From Stentor coeruleus (lineage: Eukaryota > Ciliophora > Heterotrichea > Heterotrichida > Stentoridae): a DNA stretch of 64,000 bases. This document shows, one piece after another, positions 40,040 to 48,146 of this stretch. The DNA lies in contig MPUH01000059.1 of NCBI GenBank assembly GCA_001970955.1, positions 1-64,000 of the forward strand. The letters run 5' to 3'. Position numbers and translations under genes: made by a program. The notes under the pieces were generated by a model that did not search any database, was not told the origin of the DNA, and saw nothing but the letters and a program-made list of their open reading frames with translations. Within the stretch, counting starts at the first letter, position 1. Every line of letters begins with the position of its first letter.

Positions 40040-41464
40040 TTATCTATTGATTAAAACCTTCTTAATTTCCTCCTTGGTTAATCCTTTAGTCTCCACCATA
40101 TCAAAAAAGAAATAAATTGCACCCAACATATTCAGCCCCGCATACAAAAAGAAAGCTCCAGACATCGAAATCGCATCAACAAGTAAATTAAACGTCAAAA
40201 TAACAATAAACGCACTAAACCAATTAACAAATATGCACACACCCATAGCTCTTGCAGGTAGAATCTCTCCACAATAAATCCAACAAATAGGTCCAATAGA
40301 TCCTTCAAAAAACGCAATAAAAAGCATAATAAATATAATAGATGGAGCTGGACCAGCAGAAGTTAAAACCCCACTGAAAAATCCCATAAGGAAAAGACAT
40401 AAAGTCATTCCAATACCCCCATAAACAATAAGCTTTTTCCTACCTACTTTTTCAATAAGTGGAAAAACAGCAAAAGTTGACCCCATATTAACAACTCCAA
40501 CAATCAAAGTAAAAACTCTAGCCATAAAAGTTGACCCACCAATACTCCCAAAAATACTAGTTGAAAATGTCAAAATTGCATTAATTCCTGAAAACTGTTG
40601 GAAGAAATTTATCAAACACCCAAGTCTAATCATTTTCCCCAAATTCCTCTTACAAGTCAAAATCTCAGTATAATTAGGTTCCTCATCACCTCTACTTGTA
40701 CTATCAACACCTATTTCGACTACACTTCTTTTATTCGCATCTTCTAATCTTTTAAGTATCCTCGATGCTTCTTCTTCTGTATAAACTTCTTTTAAACTTC
40801 CAAAAGCTTCATTATACATTTTATTCTCTATAAGCCAAAGAGGAGTTTCTTTTTTATACACAGTCATATACAAGAAAAATTGTATTAAAGCAAAAATTGA
40901 TTGAAATGCAAACATACCCATCCAAAGATAGTTTACTGGATCAGAACCATAATCTCCTGTTGGTAAACCTAATGCTATTGCATATGCTACAACAATACCT
41001 AATGTCACTTGAAATTGAACAATACCTCCAACTTTACCTCCAACTTCTAAAGGTGCTGTTTCGTTTATGTATAATGGGACTAAACATGCAAACATTCCAG
41101 CTACAAAACCTGTTACAAATCTTCCTATAGCGAATAATGGGGTAAAAGGTATGACAATGATCCCTGTACCTAATAAAGTTATAAGGTCGGTGATCATTAA
41201 AGCTTTACGTCTACCGAATTTTCTAGCAACAACACTTGAACTTAAAGCACCAAACATTGCCCCAAGAGGCATAAGTGCTGCCATGATCATAACATAAGTG
41301 TCTTTATCCCCTCCCCAGCCTAATGTTGCAGAAACACTAGGTTGGCAGGATGTGAAAACTCCGATGTTGTATCCAAAGACGAATGACCCCCAACTAGCAT
41401 TAAAGGCAAGTTTCCACACTTTGCCCATATCAAAGTTTAGGTTCTTTAAAGCTTCAGATGACAT
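40040..41464 (-). CDS. Sugar-porter family transporter (MFS, GLUT-like)
   Basis: 474 aa with about 12 membrane segments. Sugar-porter signatures: FGRRKALMITD after helix 2, RFVTGFVAGMFACLVPLYINETAP (helix 4 region), QQFSGINAILTFS (helix 7), EKVGRKKLIVYGG and, near the C-terminus, DMVETKGLTKEEI, matching the PETKG motif with a Met-Glu start. Expected to carry hexoses across the plasma membrane, as uniporter or proton symporter; substrate unknown. No intron seen. Confidence 0.93.
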   Translation of the reverse strand: MSSEALKNLNFDMGKVWKLAFNASWGSFVFGYNIGVFTSCQPSVSATLGWGGDKDTYVMIMAALMPLGAMFGALSSSVVARKFGRRKALMITDLITLLGTGIIVIPFTPLFAIGRFVTGFVAGMFACLVPLYINETAPLEVGGKVGGIVQFQVTLGIVVAYAIALGLPTGDYGSDPVNYLWMGMFAFQSIFALIQFFLYMTVYKKETPLWLIENKMYNEAFGSLKEVYTEEEASRILKRLEDANKRSVVEIGVDSTSRGDEEPNYTEILTCKRNLGKMIRLGCLINFFQQFSGINAILTFSTSIFGSIGGSTFMARVFTLIVGVVNMGSTFAVFPLIEKVGRKKLIVYGGIGMTLCLFLMGFFSGVLTSAGPAPSIIFIMLFIAFFEGSIGPICWIYCGEILPARAMGVCIFVNWFSAFIVILTFNLLVDAISMSGAFFLYAGLNMLGAIYFFFDMVETKGLTKEEIKKVLINR

Positions 41465-41557
41465 ATTTTATTATTGGCGAATTAAATTCAGTATATAATA
41501 TTCAGTAATATATGGGTATATTGGAGAAAAAACTACAAATACTTAACTATGAAATTA

Positions 41558-42401
41558 TTAAAAATCCGATTCTGAGATTTTATTGATTTGTGGTATAAGC
41601 ATTTCATTACAGTAATTTGTAAGTTTGAATAAGTTTTCATTGTATATAGAGAGCTTTTTTGATAATAAAGTGTTTTCATTTTGAGTGTTGTCTAGACCAT
41701 GTTGCAATATGTTGATTTGATTTTTTATTATACGTTTAGAAGATTCTATGATTTTTATTTCACTTGTTTGGTCTGAGATTTCAGTTTGGAAGTCGTGTTT
41801 TGCTCCTTGGATATTGGCTTGGGTCCTTCTTATTTCTTTGATGATGTTTATATACTCATCTTCTTTTGCATCTTTTTTTTTGATTGTCTTGACGTTGATT
41901 TGCCTTTGGATTCTTAACTAATATAGTTATTACATCGTCGTTTAGCTTGTTTATAGCTTTGAGTTTTTCTTTAAGCTTTTCTTCGATCACTATGAATCCT
42001 GCATTGATTTTCCCTCGAATCATGTTGGCTTTACGGATTCTGTCGAGGATTTCTTCTTTGCTTGAGGAGGAAAAAGAGTCGATTTCTTTAACTTCCTGTT
42101 CAGAAATAGGCTTTTCTTCGGAAACTAAGGGTTTTTTAATTAATTGGCTATAGAAAAGCTTTTGGAATGGGTAAGAAGTTATGAGTTTTTTAAAAAACTT
42201 ACATGATTCAAGCAAAGCTGGGATGTCTGAGCGAAAATCTAGGCAGATTAGGATTTTGCCTATGATTTTTGTAGGTAGTTTACATAAGATGGGAAGATCA
42301 ACTGCAGTTTGTGTATTTTTGTCTGATTTAGAATTCTTGGCTTCTAGGGTTTGATGAATGCTGTATAAGGATTTTAGAACTTTTTGGACTTCTGTTTCCA
42401 T
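41558..42401 (-). CDS. F-box-like, coiled-coil protein, frame broken at an A9 run
   Basis: The 5' frame (from METEVQKVLKS) contains an F-box-like segment, LPTKIIGKILICLDF with SCKFFKKL, then a coiled coil; it ends at a stop near 41856. Right at the 9-nt run of A on the coding strand (T9 at 41873-41881) the other frame continues with good protein (DAKEDEYINIIKEIRR) to a TAA at 41558-41560. Omitting one base gives 843 nt, 281 codons, 280 aa. This most likely reflects a one-base homopolymer error; transcriptional slippage is a less likely alternative. F-box proteins recruit substrates to SCF ubiquitin ligases. That assignment is tentative. Confidence 0.6.
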
Positions 42402-42831
42402 TATTTAGAAATATGTTGTTTTTTATGATATCGGTATATGTTTTAGGTTATTTTTAATATTTTATTTTGGGAGAGATATTATGTGAAAATATCAATTTTA
42501 AAACCGAGGATAAAGTTAGAAGATTGGCATTGAAAGATAATGATAAGAGTAGTTTTATGTTGTAATTTAAGTTTGTTTGGATAATGATAATTTTATTGAT
42601 GGATTTTTTTTCTTCAACAATTATAGGATTTTTTTTTTTAGTTTTTTGTCGATTTTCTAAGAAGCTTTTGAGGTCTGCTTTGAAGCATTTTCCTAATCAC
42701 AAACCATATAATTTTATTATTCATCATCATCTTTACTTTATCATCCAATATTCATCATCATAACCTATAACCTTTAATAGCAAATTATTTTTATATCAAA
42801 ATATCCAAATCACATGGTATAATATATAATA
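42402..42831. promoter_or_regulatory. Divergent promoter region
   Basis: + strand G/T-rich to ~42660 (5' flank of the minus gene), then C/A-rich to the + gene at 42832, with GGTATAATATATAATAATG immediately at its start. The switch of skew in the middle is a clear example of the divergent pattern. Confidence 0.5.
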
Positions 42832-43119
42832 ATGGATCTCTATCAGTCGTTAGACGATATTCTAGAGGACCTTAAAAAGACATTAAATGATCTCCCTCCT
42901 CCAAAGTGTTCAAGAAGAGAAATTTTTACAAACTGGGAGTTCATGAAAGCAATCAAAAAAGAAGATATCTTAAGCTTTGTTAAAATGATAAACGGGCTTT
43001 CAAATACAGCGATCCACGAAAAAGTTAAAGAAATCGAACAACTAGCCCTGCGTCTCGACATGGCCCAGACACAAGAATTCGCTGAAGGCGACAAAATGAA
43101 TATCATGAAAAGAAATTAG
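42832..43119 (+). CDS. Small helical protein, unknown function
   Basis: 95 aa: a helical, charged protein with no signal peptide or membrane segment. Segments such as SLDDILEDLKKTLNDLPPP and KVKEIEQLALRLDMAQ could form a coiled coil. It starts in a strong TATATAATAATG context and ends before a G/T-rich 3' flank, so it is probably expressed. No family recognised. Confidence 0.6.
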   Translation: MDLYQSLDDILEDLKKTLNDLPPPKCSRREIFTNWEFMKAIKKEDILSFVKMINGLSNTAIHEKVKEIEQLALRLDMAQTQEFAEGDKMNIMKRN

Positions 43120-43965
43120 TGTAAGTCATTTAAGATACTAACTATCATGCTTTCACAATCTTGAAATTCATATCTTTCTTTATGTTTTCTATATGTAAAA
43201 TTGGGTTTAATTGTTTTAGTAGAACTTTACTTTGTGGGATGGCAAATTTGAAGATTTGAATAAGAGATTTTCTATTTTTCTTATTAAGTATTATTTGGTA
43301 ATTTAAATACTAGATAAATATTTGTGAATTTATTGATTCTGGTTAAAGTGGTTAGGGTTATTATGGTATTTATGTTGAAAGATCGGACCTTGAGTCTTGT
43401 TTTTTGATAATTTTTGGGACTTAAAGATTTTGTGGGGAGTTGAATGCTTACGGAAGAGAAAATATGATATTAAGAGGACTATGGCGGTGTATAAAGTCAT
43501 GGTTAGGCACTTTTTATCACTGAAACCTAGAACTTTTTTACATTCGTTGTGTATTATTATTATTTTATATGGATTTAAAGAAATTTATAGATTTTTTGAG
43601 TTTGGATTATAGTGAGTATTTGATAAGCATTGTAAGTTATAAAAATGAATCCTTATGGAGTTATTTTAAGACCTGTATAAATACTAATAAAAAAACTTTA
43701 ATCTTACTTATGATTTCTTATAGCCCCCTGTATCTTATTCAAAATTTCTTCAATCACTCTATTCTAGACCTTTTTCAAAGTTGCTAATTTATGCTAATCA
43801 ATTCTTCAACCGAAGTACCACTAGGGTCAGGACAATCTAGATAAGGCAAATTCCCCATAATTCAAAAAGCATGATCTAAATTATTATTAAACTTCATTAC
43901 CCACATTTCTCATCACAAAAACTTGATAGGTTATCAAACACTTTCATTTTGTTGAAAAAAATATA
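43120..43965. other. Intergenic region with a possible gene remnant
   Basis: G/T-rich to ~43500, then mixed; ends in AAAAAAATATAATG. A minus-strand stretch near 43790-43890 reads MGNLPYLDCPDPSGT and on, which looks coding (see findings). Frames on the + strand here are hydrophobic, AT-driven and not supported. Confidence 0.35.
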
Positions 43966-44618
43966 ATGAGTAAATTCAAAGAGCCAAAATTAGAAAGGGA
44001 GGAAATGGTTGGAAGAGTCTCAATAAAACTAATAAGAGGAGATATGGCCAGAGTTGGTGGTGGGGTTATTATGAACCCAACAAACGCAACCTTTTCTCGT
44101 AATAGTGGCCTAGCAACATATTTAGTTGATTCAGCAGGTCATAGAGTACTTATGGAGATAAATGCATGGAAAAAAGATAATGAAGAGCTTCAACCTGGTG
44201 AAATAGTTGTAACAAGTTCAGGAAATCTTCCGGCTTTGCATTTATTCCACCTTGTATTCCTCCATATAATCGGGATGATCCAGAACCCCTTGTGAGAATG
44301 TTTGTGGAAAGAGTTCTTAGAAGAAGCGAAGAACTTAAAGTTGACTCGGTTATTTTCCCATGTTTACCAAAAGATGCTTATGGTTTTTCTCCTGAACATT
44401 GTGCTTTTGGATACTTTTCTAGGGTTATTGATTATGTGAATGAGAATTCAGAGTCAGGACTTAGGGAGGTAAAACTTGTTACACTTGACAAAAAAGCATC
44501 AGAAATTTTTAAGAGAGAGGCTGATAGGAGGTTTGGGGTTAAAGAGAAAAAAAGTTTCTGGAGCTTTGGCAAGAAGAATAAGAAGAAAGAAAGACATGAT
44601 GATTTAGAGCTTCACTAA
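43966..44618 (+). CDS. Macro-domain protein, frame broken at a T run
   Basis: Two overlapping frames encode one protein. The N-terminal part has the macro-domain start (KLIRGDMARV, VIMNPTNATFSRNSGLATYLVDSAGH) and GEIVVTSSGNLPA. The second frame continues FIPPCIPPYNRDDPEP and VDSVIFPCLPKDAYGFSP to a basic tail. The switch lies at the T3 run at 44235-44237. Adding one T gives 654 nt, 217 aa plus stop, with GNLPAFAF continuous. Macro domains bind or hydrolyse ADP-ribose; the N of VIMNPTN and the GLA loop are in place. Most likely a one-base deletion in the assembly; a real frameshift is possible. Confidence 0.75.
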
Positions 44619-45011
44619 GATTAGTATTAATTATAAGTTTTTATGAATTGAAACTGTAAGTGTGGAATGATATTTTTTTATATTGTAAATGGTAGAGAAA
44701 TAATATTAGGAATTGATTGAGTTAGGTAAAAGGTAAATTTTATAGGATGGTTGTATAGGGATATTTAATAGATATTGATATGATTGTATAGAATTGTTGG
44801 AAAATATAACTGGCTTATGATGAAATTGAAGAAGTTTTTGGGTGTTAGGGTTTGGGGATAAGAAAATAGTATAAAATCATTTGAGATTTTTAATATGAAC
44901 TTGGAATGTTTTTATTTATAAGATCTTTATTTTTTAAGATAAATATAGATTATTGATAGTTATTTAGCATATATTTAGATTTAGAAATAATAATTTTTGT
45001 AGTAAGTAAAA
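44619..45011. other. Intergenic
   Basis: G/T-rich 3' flank and AT-rich 5' flank; no gene seen. Confidence 0.4.
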
Positions 45012-45710
45012 ATGTCAAGACGAGATCATCATGGTACAGGCATAAAAAAAACTGCTAATCGGTTCGGTAGCAGTAGGCAATATGGAAATGGGACAGATCC
45101 TAATGATCGGTTCATCAACTTTATAAATCGAGACATAGTCAAAAATATTGACATACATAGAGATACGGTTAAAAGAGTTGACAATTTAGACTCAAGAAAA
45201 GATAAAATCCCTGTTGGCTGTACAAAGAAAATCAACACTACAAGAAGTCAAAGTCCTCCTCAGCCTTATGAAATCACTACAGACCATATAACTTTCCAAG
45301 CTCCAACATACACTTCTCTAGGACCACCTCCTAAACCTTTATACACAAAGTCCACTGTGTCAAAAGAAGGCTGGGTAGCTCCACGTGGAGAAGCTGGTAT
45401 GGGAAATTGTCAAAGTGTTAATTATAACATAATCAACTTTCAAGATAGTCCTAATGCAGTTATAAGAAAAGTTACCAATCTCCAAGCTGGTCGGTCTAAA
45501 GGCATAACTCAATTTGCTGATTTAAACCGCCCATTCAACCCAAACTTTAATGAAGATTATACTAAAGCTCTTAATGAAGAACCTAAAGTATTCTATAAAA
45601 AAACTGGGATTTTCTCACATATGTATGATGCAGCAGCAAGACATGGATATATGACAATGCCATTTGAAAAAGCTCAAGAAAATAATGGCAAACCTGCTTT
45701 TAAATGCTAA
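45012..45710 (+). CDS. Hypothetical basic protein, low-complexity, Pro/Asn-rich
   Basis: 232 aa, basic, with no membrane or coiled-coil segment. It is rich in Asn, Lys, Thr and Pro with many turns (GPPPKPLYTKSTV, NRPFNPNFNEDYTKALNEE). Such extended proteins are common among axonemal and basal-body-associated proteins of ciliates, but nothing here proves that. No intron seen. Followed 57 nt later by the first REEP-like gene, same strand. Confidence 0.65.
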   Translation: MSRRDHHGTGIKKTANRFGSSRQYGNGTDPNDRFINFINRDIVKNIDIHRDTVKRVDNLDSRKDKIPVGCTKKINTTRSQSPPQPYEITTDHITFQAPTYTSLGPPPKPLYTKSTVSKEGWVAPRGEAGMGNCQSVNYNIINFQDSPNAVIRKVTNLQAGRSKGITQFADLNRPFNPNFNEDYTKALNEEPKVFYKKTGIFSHMYDAAARHGYMTMPFEKAQENNGKPAFKC

Positions 45711-45767
45711 TCTTAGAAATGAATTTTATAACTTATGAAAATTTTTTTTCTTGAACTTTTAATATAA

Positions 45768-46383
45768 ATGGAAGAGCTAGGTAATGCTGTAAAAGATATA
45801 GTCAGAATAATAAAAAAACGCTCTAATGGCAAAAGAATTCTTAAGAAAGGTAATGCAACAATTGGATATTTAATGTTGATGATCATTTTCCTAATTCTTA
45901 TATTCTTTGGTTCTAAGTCCTATTTGATTATTAACTATATTGGGATAACTTATCCAATTTATATTTCAATTATAGATATAGAGACAGGAGGTCGTAATCA
46001 TAAAATGTTGCTTGCATATTGGATGATTTTTGCTTTTTTTGAAGTTGTTGTTGATGAAATAGTAAGTCTATTTATTTGGAATCCTTTATATTATTTTATC
46101 AAACTTGTATTTCTTATTTATCTTATCTCCCCAAAAACCAGTGGTGCAATTTTCATTTATGATGAAGTGATAATGAGGTTTTTAAACAAATTTACAAGTA
46201 ATAAAAAATCTAAAACAGGAGGCTAATGNTTATGATGAAGTGATAATGAGGTTTTTAAACAAATTTACAAGTAATAAAAAATCTAAAACAGGAAAGTTTG
46301 AATTTAAGAAATTTGTGAGAGGTATAATAGAAGATATCATTATTTGTTTATCATCTGTGAAGAGAATGATAAAAACAGATTAA
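45768..46383 (+). CDS. REEP/DP1/Yop1-like membrane-shaping protein, copy A, split by an assembly gap
   Basis: TB2/DP1/HVA22 family: hairpin membrane proteins that curve tubular ER. Two hydrophobic hairpins: ~28-60 (TIGYLMLMIIFLILIFFG) and ~85-125 (MLLAYWMIFAFFEVVVDEI, FLIYLISPKTSGAIF). The IYLISPKTSGAIFIYDEVI stretch matches the family signature around Y-x-P-x-T-x-G. An N at 46229 is flanked by repeated sequence (46157-46220 and 46230-46293). Dropping 73 nt restores 543 nt, 180 aa, ending at 46381-46383; without this the frame stops early at 46226. It shares layout and several motifs with copy B at 47210. Confidence 0.8.
46157..46293. repeat. Unmerged contig overlap around N at 46229
   Basis: Copies 46157-46220 and 46230-46293. 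The first copy ends with an unmatched 8 nt (ggctaatg), which gives a false stop in the REEP gene. Confidence 0.85.
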
Positions 46384-47209
46384 AGAATTAGATTTTAGGC
46401 AGTTAAGATAGATTTTATTAAGGATTTAGATAGGCTGGAGTTTAGAGAAATATGCGCTGATGGAACTGTGCGAGTATGATTTCATTGATTTCTTAAAGAA
46501 ATTTTAAGTACAAATAAAATTCATTAAAACTAGGATTCTTATTACATTTCGAAAAAGATTCCTATATATTATTCAACCAAATTGTCATAATCTATTCAAA
46601 AACTTTATTCTACAGCAAATAAAAATGATGATTATTTTATTTCTAACCTTCCCATAAAAATCTATCGACCTTAATTAAAATTTATATTATTTTCTTATTT
46701 TAACTAATCAATATAATACTTAATCCTACATACAATAATATCACAGATAACTTTTACTAAATACCCTTATATATCACCATCCCAAAATAATAACATAATA
46801 AAAATCAAACCCCAATACAATTATAATAACAAATCCCATAACCATATTTGATTTATCCTTACACAATCTTTATTACCCAAAACTCACTACCTTCTCATCT
46901 TCCTATAAAATTTCCAACTTTGCAAAACTCATCTTATTCAATTTATCTATGACAAAATTCATATAACTCCATATAAAATCATCAAAATTTTCTATTACCC
47001 AATCAAAAACCCACACAAAAAAGTTTTACCTTCAAAAATTTATCTTCTTCATTTTTCTATGCTAATAATTTCTATTCTAAAAATAATTAACCAACTAAAA
47101 TCTTACATTTAAATCTTAATCCTTTCAATAAATACTAAAATATTATCTTTATCATAAAACTCTAGTTTTCATTGTATTTTTTGTTAGGCTAATAGGTTTT
47201 GTAATATAA
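46384..47209. promoter_or_regulatory. Intergenic between the REEP-like genes
   Basis: AT-rich after the first gene, then C/A-rich from ~46560 to 47200, ending TTTGTAATATAAATG. No gene seen. Confidence 0.4.
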
Positions 47210-47758
47210 ATGGAACAAATAAACGGGATTATTGACACCTTGACTGAAAGCACAAGGAATCTCCCTGTGATTAAAGACATTGCTCATAAAGCTGGGGTTT
47301 CAACTGGGCATGTAAGTCTAGGAGCTATTGTCTTTATCACTTTGTTTATGTTCCTTGGTATTTGTGCTGATTTAATTACCGACCTTATTGGCATGTTTTA
47401 TCCAATGTTTATGTCGTTTAAAGCTTTAGAGACTAAAGGCGCTGATGATGATAAGCTTTGGCTAACATATTGGGTAGTCTTTGCCTTGTTTAAAGTTATT
47501 GATGATTGGTCTGGAGTGTTTTTCTTTTGGTTGCCGTTTTATTATCCGATTAAATTAGCTTTTCTTATATACCTTTTCGCCCCACAGACCAAAGGTGCGA
47601 TTACACTTTATGATAAAGTGATAAAGGATTTTATGATTAAGCATCAGACTAAGATTGAAGCAGGACTTTCTCAAGCTGGTCACGCTGCTAATCTTTTGCA
47701 ACAAGCTGCGAAGGAAGAGGCTATGAAGAAAGGAATGGAGTATATGCTTAATAAGTAG
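47210..47758 (+). CDS. REEP/DP1/Yop1-like membrane-shaping protein, copy B
   Basis: 182 aa, complete. The order matches copy A and the REEP5/Yop1 family: a short N-terminal amphipathic region, a hydrophobic segment (GAIVFITLFMFLGICADL), the family core DLIGMFYPMFMSFKALET, then TYWVVFALFKVIDDWSGVFFF and FYYPIKLAFLIYLFAPQTKG, and an Ala/Lys-rich amphipathic C-terminal helix. It has the classic YP..S..A.E and W..Y motifs, better kept than copy A. Expected to shape tubular ER. Confidence 0.92.
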   Translation: MEQINGIIDTLTESTRNLPVIKDIAHKAGVSTGHVSLGAIVFITLFMFLGICADLITDLIGMFYPMFMSFKALETKGADDDKLWLTYWVVFALFKVIDDWSGVFFFWLPFYYPIKLAFLIYLFAPQTKGAITLYDKVIKDFMIKHQTKIEAGLSQAGHAANLLQQAAKEEAMKKGMEYMLNK

Positions 47759-48146
47759 TATGATTTAGTTTTATGGGATAAATTAGTGCAGAGATGTTTT
47801 GTAAAACTATTACAACTAAAAACCAAAATCCTCATCCTAAAACCATTTCATTTACTCCTAAAAATTCTCGAAAAATATTCATACAACCTCTAAAAACCTA
47901 AATCTTATCTACTAGAATCATATAAATTCATTCAAACTAAAACCATTATTTCATTTCAAATTTTACCTTCCTACAGTATCCAAACAAAAAAACCCTAATC
48001 CTTTACTAAACTCTAAACCATATCCCACATATCATTATCAACCCTATAATCAACCACTAAACCTCCACACAAATTCCTTAAAAATCTTCACAAATCATCA
48101 AGACCCATATTTAATCCAATTATTCATCAACTAAAACTTATTCCTA
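47759..48146. other. Convergent intergenic spacer
   Basis: Short G/T-rich flank of the + gene, then C/A-rich 3' flank of the minus gene from ~47820. No gene seen. Confidence 0.45.

Noticed and set aside
43397-43787. Two hydrophobic + strand frames
   Set aside because: No good start context; residues follow the T-rich composition; no domain.
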